Shown here piece after piece: positions 9,843 to 18,041 of a DNA stretch of 64,000 nt (positions are counted from its first letter, which is position 1; every line of letters begins with the position of its first letter). The notes below the pieces were generated by a model that saw only the letters and a program-made list of their open reading frames with translations, made no database searches and had not been told where the DNA came from. The DNA comes from Buttiauxella agrestis ATCC 33320 (GTDB lineage Bacteria > Pseudomonadota > Gammaproteobacteria > Enterobacterales > Enterobacteriaceae): NCBI GenBank assembly GCA_024169445.1, contig JALKFA010000001.1, forward strand, positions 3,472,001-3,536,000, written 5' to 3'. Position numbers and translations under genes: made by a program.

Positions 9843-10667
9843 TTAGTTATTTGTATAACCATTAACTTCTGAGGCCAGGGCTTCAAAAATACGCACCGTT
9901 TTGCCATTTTGGGGATGGGTAACGTGCAGGCTCTGCATGCCGAAAACCCGCGCAAGCCAGGGGGAATCCAGCACTTCTTCGGGCGTACCACGGCAAACCA
10001 GGCGCCCGGCATTCATCATAAGCACCTGGTCTGAAAACGGTTGGATCAATTCAAGATCGTGAAGTACTGCAAGCGTAGTGATGTTTTTGTGCTTAACCAG
10101 GCTCAGTAACTGGTAGCGAGCGAGTGGGTCGAGATGATTTGTCGGTTCATCGAGTAACAGTAATGCCGGTTTTTGCGCCAGTACACGGGCAAAGCCAGCG
10201 CGTTGTCGTTCGCCACCGGATAATTTCCCCAGCGCCACCTGCCGCAAGTGGTTGATGCCGACATCATTGATCGCACCAGCAATCGCTTCGTTATGTTCAG
10301 TTTGCGTGTGTTCGGCTTGCCAGGGGATGCGACCCAACGCCACATACTCATTGACTGTCAGCCGTGAGTCCGCATTGTCATGCTGGGTGAGCAGCGCCAC
10401 ACGGCGCGCCCGTTCAAGCAGCTTCATCGTCCGTAACGTTCTACCCTGAATCACTATCTCGCCACGGGCGGCCTGGAGTTCGCTGATGATAAGGCGCAGC
10501 AATGTTGATTTCCCACTGCCATTCGGCCCAATAATCGCGACAAACTCCCCGGCGTTAACATCAAAAGAGACCGCATTAACTTGCGGCGAGTGACCGGAAA
10601 AACACAGGGTGAGGTCCCGGACACAGAGCAGACTTCCAGACATTGAAGAATTCATTAGGTAAATCAT
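9843..10667 (-). CDS. ABC importer ATP-binding protein (FepC/BtuD type)
   Basis: Cytoplasmic ATPase of 274 residues. Walker A is GPNGSGKST, the signature is LSGGERQRAGFAR and Walker B with D-loop is LLLLDEPTNHLD. It is the first gene of a leftward unit with the binding protein (77 bp downstream) and the permease. No strong ribosome site precedes any of the candidate starts (codons 1, 5 and 9), so the N-terminus is uncertain. No TonB-dependent receptor lies next to it in this window. Confidence 0.88.
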   Translation of the reverse strand: MIYLMNSSMSGSLLCVRDLTLCFSGHSPQVNAVSFDVNAGEFVAIIGPNGSGKSTLLRLIISELQAARGEIVIQGRTLRTMKLLERARRVALLTQHDNADSRLTVNEYVALGRIPWQAEHTQTEHNEAIAGAINDVGINHLRQVALGKLSGGERQRAGFARVLAQKPALLLLDEPTNHLDPLARYQLLSLVKHKNITTLAVLHDLELIQPFSDQVLMMNAGRLVCRGTPEEVLDSPWLARVFGMQSLHVTHPQNGKTVRIFEALASEVNGYTNN

Positions 10668-10726
10668 TTACAGAAACAATGGCGGACAGGATAGCAGCCT
10701 TTGCTGCTAGTCCGTAAACATCCCTG

Positions 10727-11914
10727 TCAGGCTGTTGCCGTTGCGGGTTTGCGTGTACCTAACATCACCAAAGGAATAGCGAGCAAATAAACGGCCACCA
10801 CCGAAAGCCAGATAGCGCCAGGCCACTGTTTCTGTACAACGAAATAAAAAGCGGAAAAGAACAGCGGGGCAATGATCGAGGCGAGACTCACGGCGGAAGC
10901 CAGTACCCCCTGGAATTGCCCCTGACTATCGGCATCCACCTGGCGAGTTGCCAGCGCCTGAAGCGCTGGTGTGCCGATACCGCCTAACGCAAACAGCGGC
11001 ATAATCGCAAACACCATCCAGCTTTCATGCGCAAAGGCGATGGTCATCAGGGCAATACAGGCGCAGCTGATTCCGACGAACACCGCACCGCGTTCTCCAA
11101 ATAGCCTTGCCGCTGGTGCTGGCAGAAATACCTGTACCAGCGCCTGACACAAGCCAAATGCTCCCAGCGATAAACCTATCCAGAAACCATTCCAGCCAAA
11201 GGCGTCAAACCCCCACAGTGCCCAGCAAATCCCGTAAGCTTCGCCGGTGGCACTAAGAATGAAGAAGGTGAGTACTACTGGCATTAGCCCTTTCATGGAA
11301 CAGATCCAACGAAATGGCCGCAGTGGATTAAGTGCCGTGAGGTCGAGTTTCTTGCGTTCAGGTTGATGAGACTCAGGCAACACAAATAGCGCGAGCAGAA
11401 AATTGCAGCCATTGAGTACCGCCGCCGCGATAAATGGCAGGCGCACCCAATAGTCTCCCAGAATTCCACCCAGTAACGGGCCGACAATAAAGCCGAGTCC
11501 AAACATCGCATTGAGTAGACCAAAATGCCGCGCACGTTGGTCAGGTGCGGAGACATCGGTCAGATAAGCGGTGGCGACGGAGATATTGGCGCTCGTCATA
11601 CCAGCAATGGCGCGGCCAACAAACAGTAATGCCAGATTCGGTGAAAAGGCGAGAAACAGGTAATTTACCGCCGCGCCACCGAGAGATAACAACATCACAG
11701 GCCGGCGGCCAATACGGTCGCTGAGCGTGCCAAGAACGGGTGCGAGCACGAACTGCATCGCAGCATACAACGCGGTCAATGTACCGATATAAATGGCGAC
11801 ATTGCCACTGTGGGTAATGTCTTTTAATAGCGAGGGGAGGATCGGAAAGATAAGACCAATACCCACGGCATCAAGAGCAATAGTGGTGAAAATTACCATA
11901 AGGGGTTTATTCAT
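10727..11914 (-). CDS. TetA-like MFS drug efflux protein
   Basis: Twelve-helix major facilitator of 395 residues from the ATG at 11914. It aligns by eye along its length with the Tet(A)/(B)/(C) proton antiporters: [19 protein letters not shown] at the start, the motif A loop [34 protein letters not shown] and [17 protein letters not shown]. That family exports tetracycline-metal complexes. No divergent tetR gene lies beside it, unlike the transposon-borne determinants, so it is probably an intrinsic chromosomal paralogue. The natural substrate and any resistance level are unknown. Confidence 0.82.
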   Translation of the reverse strand: MNKPLMVIFTTIALDAVGIGLIFPILPSLLKDITHSGNVAIYIGTLTALYAAMQFVLAPVLGTLSDRIGRRPVMLLSLGGAAVNYLFLAFSPNLALLFVGRAIAGMTSANISVATAYLTDVSAPDQRARHFGLLNAMFGLGFIVGPLLGGILGDYWVRLPFIAAAVLNGCNFLLALFVLPESHQPERKKLDLTALNPLRPFRWICSMKGLMPVVLTFFILSATGEAYGICWALWGFDAFGWNGFWIGLSLGAFGLCQALVQVFLPAPAARLFGERGAVFVGISCACIALMTIAFAHESWMVFAIMPLFALGGIGTPALQALATRQVDADSQGQFQGVLASAVSLASIIAPLFFSAFYFVVQKQWPGAIWLSVVAVYLLAIPLVMLGTRKPATATA

Positions 11915-12281
11915 AAAGCGTTCCTGTCGGTATTCAGGTTGCGCACTGAATGGAGCAAAACCTGTAACGAGCCTAAAACTATTCAGGCATTTAAGGACGC
12001 TGGTCGAGAATTGCGCGGAGCGCATCTTAGACTTGTGTGGCGACCACGGTGAGTTTAGTCAAACTGTGGTCACTTTTTCGCGAGGTCTGTCTTTATATCA
12101 CACACTTCGACAAATTAAAGACCTTCGCTGACAATGATTTTTTGCGCATTTTTTTTCCAGGAAACCGCGCAACTTTTTAACCAGGTTAAACTTTTATGAG
12201 CGGTGACTGGTTTATGATGGTCTTCGACTTGAAGATATCCAGGCTATCTATAGTGGGTGCGAGCACAGAGGAGAATGGTGT
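11915..12281. other. intergenic region between TetA-like gene and small ORF
   Basis: This 367-bp stretch has no convincing gene. It must hold the promoter for the leftward efflux gene and one for the rightward 88-codon gene, whose ribosome site AGAGGAGAAT is just inside its right end. Its main structure is the imperfect dyad at 12042-12077. The rest is AT-rich with no recognisable operator. Confidence 0.5.
12042..12077 (+). promoter_or_regulatory. dyad with T-tract upstream of TetA-like gene
   Basis: GACCAC (12042-12047) and AGTTT (12052-12056) pair with AAACT (12061-12065) and GTGGTC (12066-12071), with loop AGTC and a four-base bulge. CACTTTTT follows, so on the plus strand it has the shape of an intrinsic terminator or attenuator; on DNA it could equally be an operator. 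No rightward gene ends just before it, which makes a plain terminator role less obvious. It does not match the classical tet operator. Confidence 0.45.
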
Positions 12282-12548
12282 ATGGAAAAGTATGTGTTTT
12301 ACGTCAAAGACGAAGCCACGAAAATTTTTGCCCGTAGCGCACTGTCGAAAGACGATATCAAAAAGCTAAAACAAGACGGCTTTAAAAAATATCCGCTGGA
12401 GTTTGAGGCGGAAAGCAAGCAGGAAGCCATTGACAAGTTAAATGAAAATACCCGTGACAATATGGATTCTTTAGGTGGTTTTTCTGCCACTATCGCTTTT
12501 ATAGCGTTGACCGTTGTGATCATGGCAGTGCTGGTTTATCTATTCTAA
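12282..12548 (+). CDS. small membrane-anchored protein, function unknown
   Basis: An 88-residue protein preceded by a strong ribosome site (AGAGGAGAAT). Residues 1-65 are charged and soluble, and 67-88 form one hydrophobic helix (ATIAFIALTVVIMAVLVYLF), so it is probably a tail-anchored inner-membrane protein. I do not recognise the family. It appears monocistronic, with about 200 bp on to the next gene. Confidence 0.6.
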   Translation: MEKYVFYVKDEATKIFARSALSKDDIKKLKQDGFKKYPLEFEAESKQEAIDKLNENTRDNMDSLGGFSATIAFIALTVVIMAVLVYLF

Positions 12549-12746
12549 TCTACGCCCCAAACCATTACCAAAATTAATGGTAATTAGGCAATATCTTGTT
12601 TGTTTAAAATTAAACAAAAAAAATCAGGCTTAGCACAAAAGAATTAACCACAACATCGACTGTGTCATAAAATTCGCGTCCTTATTTTCGGTATTTATAC
12701 AACTCTGGTTGTTTAATGACCGTTCTTTAAAATGGATTGGGATCAC

Positions 12747-13337
12747 ATGCGGTTTAAAAAAATACTTCTTATTGCAGTTTTGGCTATTGCCGGTTGTAGC
12801 GCTAAAGGCGATACCGCTAGCCAGCAACGTAACACTATCCAACAAATGCGAATTGATACGTTAACTAAATTGTATAAGATTCATCCTGAGGCTCGTAAAC
12901 AGATTCTGAAGTCTAAAGGGTACGCCGTATTCTCAAATAATAGCAGCAAAATCCTGGTGTTAGGGTTCGGCAGTGGTTATGGCGTGGTGAAAGATCTTAG
13001 AAGCGGCAAAGACACCTATATGAAAATGGCCCAGGCTGGTGCTGGTGTCGGGATGGGCGTTAAGCAATTACGCACCGTTTTGGTCTTTAATGACAGCAAA
13101 GCGCTGAGCGACTTTATTAAAAATGGCTATATTGTTGGCGCTGATGCAAATGCTGCGGCAAAATATGACGATAAAGGTTTGCCTGCAGTCAATGCTTCGG
13201 CAAGTGCTGTCGCACCAAGTTCAGTCGAGTTACCTAAACAGCTTTACGTCTATGAAATGACAGAAAAAGGCCTTGCTGCACAGGCCATGGTTAACGGCTA
13301 TAAATACTGGCCAGATGACGCTCTGAACGGTAAGTAA
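12747..13337 (+). CDS. SYLF (Ysc84-like) domain lipoprotein
   Basis: A 196-residue lipoprotein. The ATG at 12747 gives a signal peptide ending in lipobox IAGC, so the mature protein begins with a lipidated cysteine. GYAVFSNNSSKILVLGFGSG, GVVKDLRSGKDTYMKMAQAG and GVGMGVKQLRTVLVF match the bacterial SYLF/Ysc84 pattern, a domain linked to lipid binding in eukaryotes. With serine at the +2 position (CSAK) outer-membrane sorting is expected. A terminator follows at 13349. Confidence 0.75.
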   Translation: MRFKKILLIAVLAIAGCSAKGDTASQQRNTIQQMRIDTLTKLYKIHPEARKQILKSKGYAVFSNNSSKILVLGFGSGYGVVKDLRSGKDTYMKMAQAGAGVGMGVKQLRTVLVFNDSKALSDFIKNGYIVGADANAAAKYDDKGLPAVNASASAVAPSSVELPKQLYVYEMTEKGLAAQAMVNGYKYWPDDALNGK

Positions 13338-13348
13338 TACAGAATAAA

Positions 13349-13373
13349 ACGGTGCCTGGCGCACCGTTTTTTT
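13349..13373 (+). terminator. intrinsic terminator after SYLF lipoprotein gene
   Basis: ACGGTGC (13349-13355), five-base loop, GCACCGT (13361-13367), then a run of T. It ends the lipoprotein transcript 12 bp after the stop codon. Confidence 0.85.
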
Positions 13374-13495
13374 ATGTTTTTGTTCCACCTCTGCTTTCCA
13401 TCCTCTCTTGTAAGGAAGTGTAAAAAACTTCGCCATTTGCTTATGTCAGTATTTAGCTTTGATTTTAACTGCGCACTGGATCTTTCATAAATAAC

Positions 13496-13503
13496 GCCGA
13501 TAT
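13496..13503 (+). promoter_or_regulatory. possible FliA (sigma28) -10 element of chemoreceptor gene
   Basis: GCCGATAT matches seven of eight positions of the sigma28 -10 consensus GCCGATAA and lies 37 bp before the chemoreceptor ATG. The -35 octamer at the expected 11-bp spacing (TGGATCTT) is poor. The gene type makes flagellar control plausible; the sequence support is only partial. Confidence 0.35.
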
Positions 13504-13539
13504 ATATAAGTACCCGCGAAATATGTAATAGGTCTGAAC

Positions 13540-14706
13540 ATGTTTAAAGATTACAGCGTAAGAACCGTAATTATTGTTTTTACAGCAATTGCAATTACTG
13601 CCATGGATTTAATAGCCTTCCTGTTACTAGCAAATGTTAATATTTTACTTATGCTAACTGTGATCGGTGTCGTTTTAGTGCTCATCTTATGGGCTTACAT
13701 GACTAAATATCTTGTCAGGCCGATTAATGAAGTTAAAAGAAATATTGATGAAATCAATACAGGTAATTTGTCCATATCTATACGTGAGTTTGGTAATAAC
13801 TGTGCAGGGAAATTAATTCCCGGAATAAACAGCCTGGCAAAAGAAATCTCCAATTTGGTTATGGATATCAGGAGGTCTTCAAATTCAGCCAGTGAGTTAT
13901 CGAGCACTCTTGCCAACCAAAGTGCGGATTTATCGGTAAAAACAGAACAACAATCGGCGATGTTGATGCAAACCGCCGCCAGCATGGAAGAGATTTCCGC
14001 AGGGACCAGGAGTAATGCAGAAAACACCCGCCAGCTAAACATCATCACCAGCGAAGCACATAAATCTGCCGGACATGGCAGTGATTTGATGCATAAGCTG
14101 ACCGAAAATATGGTGTCGATTACCGATTGCTCAAAGAAAATGACTGAAATTATTAGCATAATTGATGGTATTGCATTCCAGACCAATATCCTGGCATTAA
14201 ATGCCGCAGTGGAAGCCGCCAGAGCGGGCGAGCACGGTAAGGGTTTTGCTGTCGTCGCCGGTGAAGTCAGAGTATTAGCGAAAAAAAGTTCAGAATCTGC
14301 CAAAAATATTAAGTCGTTAATTGAGCAAACGAATATTAATGTGATGCAGGGCGCGAAACTGGTTTCTGAAGCAGAAAAAAATATGCACGATATTGTTTCG
14401 GGATCCGACGATCTTAATTTGCTGATGGAGCACATCTTTATCTCGACTAATGAACAGGAAAAAGGGATCCAGCAAATTACTGTCGCGTTATCAGAGTTGG
14501 AAAAAGTTACACACAGCAATGCGGCAGTGGTGGTAGAACTGGCTCATTCTTCTGATGTGTTAAAAGACCAGGTTGTGGAATTGCAAACCAGAACCAATAA
14601 TTTGCGTCTTGGCGACAAAGAAAGGGTGCTCGTAACTGGCACGCCCAGGAAAGTTCCTGCTAATCCACTGAAACAGGCTGAAGAAGGGTTGTGGCAAACA
14701 TTTTAA
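13540..14706 (+). CDS. methyl-accepting chemotaxis protein lacking a periplasmic domain
   Basis: A 388-residue chemoreceptor. Helix 1 (about residues 9-31) and helix 2 (about 34-54) are separated by only a few residues, so there is essentially no periplasmic ligand-binding domain. A HAMP domain follows, then the long coiled-coil signalling domain with the hairpin tip [20 protein letters not shown]. The C-terminus ends GLWQTF, which fits the xWxxF pentapeptide that tethers CheR and CheB. It must sense through the membrane, HAMP or another protein. The gene is more AT-rich than its neighbours. The 274-codon antisense frame is a shadow. Confidence 0.88.
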   Translation: MFKDYSVRTVIIVFTAIAITAMDLIAFLLLANVNILLMLTVIGVVLVLILWAYMTKYLVRPINEVKRNIDEINTGNLSISIREFGNNCAGKLIPGINSLAKEISNLVMDIRRSSNSASELSSTLANQSADLSVKTEQQSAMLMQTAASMEEISAGTRSNAENTRQLNIITSEAHKSAGHGSDLMHKLTENMVSITDCSKKMTEIISIIDGIAFQTNILALNAAVEAARAGEHGKGFAVVAGEVRVLAKKSSESAKNIKSLIEQTNINVMQGAKLVSEAEKNMHDIVSGSDDLNLLMEHIFISTNEQEKGIQQITVALSELEKVTHSNAAVVVELAHSSDVLKDQVVELQTRTNNLRLGDKERVLVTGTPRKVPANPLKQAEEGLWQTF

Positions 14707-14772
14707 TTTAGCGTTATTAAATGCCCATTTGCCTTTGCCGCAGCCATACACGCCCGAAGAGATCGGCCACAG

Positions 14773-14812
14773 GATAACTTGTGCGCTATTTGTTCAGGGC
14801 GTGATACGATGA
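14773..14812 (+). repeat. 40-bp element shared with the region upstream of the glucan synthase gene
   Basis: About 35 of 40 bases match 47362-47400, including the block GTTCAGGGCGTG and TACGATGA, with one single-base gap. Both copies lie in the same orientation upstream of rightward genes, here 28 bp before the zinc-ribbon ORF. It may be a promoter or regulator site, or a dispersed intergenic repeat. Confidence 0.6.
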
Positions 14813-14840
14813 ACTTCATTCATTGAAATGGCTAATCATC

Positions 14841-15005
14841 ATGTCCCTCTTAGATTACGCAATGAAGCGCTTCGGTAATGCGGCAAATAGCTCGGTGACA
14901 TGTCCTATTTGTGGAAGCAAATCTTCACATCCAGCAAATAAAATCCGTCAGGGGCAAACATTGCTCTGTCCAAAATGTAAATCACTGTTCGTGATACCGC
15001 GATAA
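14841..15005 (+). CDS. small zinc-ribbon protein (YnfU-like)
   Basis: A 54-residue protein from the ATG at 14841. Two CxxC knuckles, CPICG and CPKCK, are spaced as in a zinc ribbon, and the ends are basic. It resembles small enterobacterial zinc-ribbon proteins such as YnfU, whose function is not established. An in-frame ATG at 14823 would add six residues and is less likely. It is convergent with the ABC-F gene and close to its 3' end. Confidence 0.6.
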   Translation: MSLLDYAMKRFGNAANSSVTCPICGSKSSHPANKIRQGQTLLCPKCKSLFVIPR

Positions 15006-15030
15006 CGCGCTGTTATGCGATAAATCCCGG

Positions 15031-16653
15031 TCATGAAATACTCCAGACCTGAAGTTGCCAACCATGTTTAGTTATTGATAACCGGTCGGATAAATTCAGA
15101 TTCTGCAAAAAGACCTCATCATGTGAAACAACGACCAATGCCCCCTGGTAACTGCAGAGCATAATTTCCAGAGCCTGTATGGAAATTAAATCCAGATGGT
15201 TACTGGGTTCATCAAGCAGCAAGAGTTGTGGGATTGGGTCGGCGTACAGCACACAAGCCAACGCCGCTTTCAGGCGTTCACCTCCACTCAGCAGGCCGCT
15301 GGGGATCTGGATTTTGTCAGCATCAAGGCCGAGCTGCGCCAGCCGCATACGTAAATCCGCTTCACCAGCAGTGCGGTTGGCGAGCTGGATCTGTTCCAGA
15401 ACAGTGCATTGTGGGTCAAGGCTCGTGAGGTGCTGATCGAGCCACGCGTAACTGCGTGAGACACAAGACTCCCCGGACAATGGCTGAAGCAGACCCGCCA
15501 GCACTTTTACTAATGTCGATTTCCCACATCCGTTATCTCCGACAACGCCGATGCGCTGCTGGGCGGTTATCGTCAGATTCAGAGGAGCAGGGAAGTTAGC
15601 CATATAGGGAAGTTGCACATCTTTGAGTTCAGCAACCATGCGTCTGCCAGGTGAATTCACTGCCAGGGAATGCACCACAATCGCCGAGTTTTCCTCTACC
15701 TGAGTTGCCGCTTCATGTACCCGTTTATCGAGTAGCGCCTGGGCGGCGAGATGTTGCTGGTTTAATTTCCCTGCTGATGCTTCACTGCGTTGTTTTTGCC
15801 CGCCCAGTAAAATTTTGGCCTGGTTGGCTTCGCGTCCTTGTCGGTTTCCCCTGGATTGCCGCTTCTCAAGCCGTTGCTTCTGCTCACGAAGCGCTTTTTG
15901 TTCGCGCTGGCGCTCACGTTTGCGTTGTTCAAGTAGTTGCAGAGCATTTTGCGTTTCTAGCGCCTTAAGCTGCGCGTAAAAAGAGTAGTTTCCGCCGTAG
16001 TTACTCAAACCCAGTGATGACAATTCCACAATTCGCTGCATTGACTCCAGCAGTTGCCGATCGTGGCTTACGACCAACATCCCACCCTGCCAGCGTTGTA
16101 ACTGGTTAATCAGCGCCCGCCGCCAGGTGCTGTCGATATGGTTGCTTGGCTCATCAAGGATTAAAAAATCAGCCTCCGACAGCCAGGCACCAGCCAGCGA
16201 AACGCGCATCGCTTCACCACCACTTAACAGGCTGACAGGCGTGGAGGCGTCAAGATGCCCGAGCCCACATCTTTCAAGTTCAAACTGTAATTGCTGACGG
16301 ATATCCCAGCGCTGGCCAACAAGATCAAAATCGGACGTAGACACGCTGCCTATTTCGATGCGTTCCAGTGCGTCAATCGTTGCCTGCACACCGGCAAGAT
16401 CCGCAACGGTAGACTCCGGCGGATAGACAATCTGCTGTGCCAGATACCAGGCGGTTCCGGAACGTGTGCAGCGCCCGGATGACGGTGGAATTTGCCCTGC
16501 TAAAATCTGCGAGAGCACACTTTTACCCACGCCATTTCGCCCAACAAGGCCGGTATGACGGGTGTCAAAAGTTTCAGTGAGTTGCGTGAACAGCGGGGTG
16601 CCGTCAGGTAAGGTGAATTCGACGCTTTCCAGCGCGATATAAGTATTCGTCAT
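15031..16653 (-). CDS. ABC-F family ATPase
   Basis: Soluble twin-ATPase protein of 540 residues from the ATG at 16653 (GGAGTACACC upstream). Domain 1 has GRNGVGKS, LSGGEAMRVSLAGAWL and LILDEPSNHID; domain 2 has GDNGCGKST, LSGGERLKAALACVLY and LLLLDEPSNHLD. A basic coiled-coil linker (EQRKRERQREQKALREQKQR region) separates them, as in ribosome-binding ABC-F proteins. There are no membrane helices. Members either tune translation (EttA, Uup, YheS) or give antibiotic protection; the subclass cannot be decided by eye. It is monocistronic. Confidence 0.85.
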   Translation of the reverse strand: MTNTYIALESVEFTLPDGTPLFTQLTETFDTRHTGLVGRNGVGKSVLSQILAGQIPPSSGRCTRSGTAWYLAQQIVYPPESTVADLAGVQATIDALERIEIGSVSTSDFDLVGQRWDIRQQLQFELERCGLGHLDASTPVSLLSGGEAMRVSLAGAWLSEADFLILDEPSNHIDSTWRRALINQLQRWQGGMLVVSHDRQLLESMQRIVELSSLGLSNYGGNYSFYAQLKALETQNALQLLEQRKRERQREQKALREQKQRLEKRQSRGNRQGREANQAKILLGGQKQRSEASAGKLNQQHLAAQALLDKRVHEAATQVEENSAIVVHSLAVNSPGRRMVAELKDVQLPYMANFPAPLNLTITAQQRIGVVGDNGCGKSTLVKVLAGLLQPLSGESCVSRSYAWLDQHLTSLDPQCTVLEQIQLANRTAGEADLRMRLAQLGLDADKIQIPSGLLSGGERLKAALACVLYADPIPQLLLLDEPSNHLDLISIQALEIMLCSYQGALVVVSHDEVFLQNLNLSDRLSITKHGWQLQVWSIS

Positions 16654-16846
16654 GGTGTACTCCATAGATGCCAGAAACTGACCCGAACAGGCGGGGCAAC
16701 TCAATTGGCCGTCAGACAGACGGCAGCATCAATGGCGCATTGGCGTAATACCTATAGAGAAGAAATGAAGTAAATTATTTTAGATACGATGTATTGAAAG
16801 TAAAGGGCAGTATGAATTTTGCGCACAAATAGTTTACCGGAAAGGT

Positions 16847-16876
16847 GACTAACAACCGGTCGTCATGACGACCGGG
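16847..16876 (-). terminator. palindrome after decayed gene, probable terminator
   Basis: CCGGTCGTCATGACGACCGG at 16856-16875 is a perfect 20-bp palindrome. Read leftward it is followed by TTGTTAG, so it can act as a terminator for the short leftward ORF beginning at 17094. Confidence 0.6.
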
Positions 16877-16881
16877 AAACA

Positions 16882-17094
16882 CTATTTTTTCATGCTCTCG
16901 TTCATAATGGCGGTCACTTGCTTGAGCGTCTGCGCCGCATCTTTAACACCTTTTGCTTCCTGTGCTTTCACCCAGTTTTCTTGTACCTGTTGATACTGCG
17001 TGATCACTTTCCAGCTTGCCACTTCCTGCGGCGTCAGCGTACGGATAGTCACGCCATCGTTTGTTGCTGAAAAATGCCACTGGGTAACATTCAA
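16882..17094 (-). pseudogene. remnant resembling the C-terminus of a TRAP-type solute-binding protein
   Basis: A 70-codon leftward frame containing GVTIRTLTPQEVASWKVIT and NWVKAQEAKGVKDAAQTLKQ. This resembles the C-terminal helices of DctP-type TRAP binding proteins, where a valine-rich strand and an EEV.WK helix precede the last helix. No signal peptide, N-terminal lobes or TRAP permease genes are present, so it looks like the tail of a decayed gene. Alternatively it is a small intact gene of unknown function. Confidence 0.4.
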
Positions 17095-17204
17095 TATTAT
17101 TGATTCCCTTTGTAAAACGAGGAAATCATATTCAGCAGGTTGATAGATCCGAGGTTTGTACCAGGCTTAGCTGATTCACACCGATTCTGAATTAGGTCAT
17201 GCTT

Positions 17205-17567
17205 ATGAACGCAGAAATTAAGGGGGGGATTGATATTGCCATCAAAGTCCCCTCACATCAGTATCAACAGACGCTTGATTTTTATCGTCATACTCTTGGA
17301 CTCCCTGAAATCACAGACAAATTACCGGCCACCGGCTTCGTACTTGGCCCAAATCGATTGTGGATCGATGAAGCGCCAGGTTTGAGCCAGGCCGAAGTGT
17401 GGCTCGAACTGTTTACTCCTGATTTCAACCTGGCGCAGCAGCATATACAAGAACATGGGGTAGTTCGTTGTGACAGTGTCGAACTCTTACCCGAGGGTTT
17501 TAAAGGGGGGTGGATAATGAATCCATGCAATATTGTGCATATGTTAAGGGAGCCAGAAGCCTGGTAA
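17205..17567 (+). CDS. VOC (glyoxalase/bleomycin resistance) family protein
   Basis: A 120-residue single-module VOC protein. DIAIKVPSHQYQQTLDFYRH and TLGLPE match the first beta-alpha-beta unit, and GGWIMNPCNIVHMLREPE resembles the C-terminal strand that usually carries the last metal ligand. AGGT at 17194 favours the ATG at 17205 over 17199. Members include glyoxalases, dioxygenases and drug-binding proteins; no specific substrate is suggested. It lies beside the arsenic region, convergent with the ArsR2 gene. Confidence 0.72.
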   Translation: MNAEIKGGIDIAIKVPSHQYQQTLDFYRHTLGLPEITDKLPATGFVLGPNRLWIDEAPGLSQAEVWLELFTPDFNLAQQHIQEHGVVRCDSVELLPEGFKGGWIMNPCNIVHMLREPEAW

Positions 17568-17620
17568 AATATGTGTATCCGGAGCAAAATTCGGCTGCCC
17601 TGGATTCTGCCGCTACAGCG

Positions 17621-17929
17621 TTATTTTTCCGGAATAGTTTCTGACCCATTGATGCAGCACTCATCTTGTAAGTACTCAATAATGCTTGCAAGAACATCGT
17701 ACTGTGCGACACACATCAGTGTCCGACTTTCCCGATTTTGTTGCAGCAGACCCACAGATACCAGCGCTGAAATATGATGGCTAAGCGTCGACCCCGGTAT
17801 CTCTAACTGTTTCTGTAGTTCACCTACGGGTAATCCCTGACTGCCAGCTTTGACCAGATGTTTGAAAATAAACAGACGTGTAGGGTGCCCCAACTCTTTC
17901 AATGCTTTAGCGACCATTTCCAGTTGCAT
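17621..17929 (-). CDS. ArsR/SmtB-family repressor (ArsR2)
   Basis: A 102-residue winged-helix repressor from the ATG at 17929 (GGAGGTGAGATT upstream). The HTH is LPVGELQKQLEIPGSTLSHH, followed by ISALVSVGLLQQNRESRTLM. A cysteine pair lies at the C-terminus (DECCIN), a plausible metalloid site. It is divergent from the ArsP-like permease, with paired TTC-N10-GAA dyads between them, so it very likely controls that gene and itself. Confidence 0.85.
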   Translation of the reverse strand: MQLEMVAKALKELGHPTRLFIFKHLVKAGSQGLPVGELQKQLEIPGSTLSHHISALVSVGLLQQNRESRTLMCVAQYDVLASIIEYLQDECCINGSETIPEK

Positions 17930-17950
17930 AATCTCACCTCCCGATAACTG

Positions 17951-18014
17951 ATATTTCGATAATACCAGAAATATCTTTTGCCCCACAAATCACTTCGAAT
18001 ATACTAGAAATATA
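17951..18014. promoter_or_regulatory. paired operators between ArsR2 and ArsP-like gene
   Basis: ATATTTC-N10-GAAATAT occupies 17951-17974. A second TTC-N10-GAA followed by ATAT lies at 17994-18012, 39 bp further on, close to four helical turns. Both sit in the 110-bp divergent intergenic region, as expected for operators of the adjacent ArsR-family repressor. Confidence 0.65.
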
Positions 18015-18041
18015 GTTTTTTTAATTTGTGAGGAGATGAAG

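Noticed and set aside
10692-10709. TAGCAGC/GCTGCTA hairpin as terminator of the TetA-like gene
   Set aside because: A perfect 7-bp stem, but there is no T-tract in either direction; not strong enough to list.
11793-12131. 112-codon rightward frame as a divergent TetR-type regulator
   Set aside because: It overlaps the TetA-like gene start in antisense and has no helix-turn-helix; translation looks random.
13695-14519. 274-codon leftward open frame
   Set aside because: It is fully antisense to the chemoreceptor gene and has low-complexity, serine- and leucine-rich composition expected of a shadow frame.
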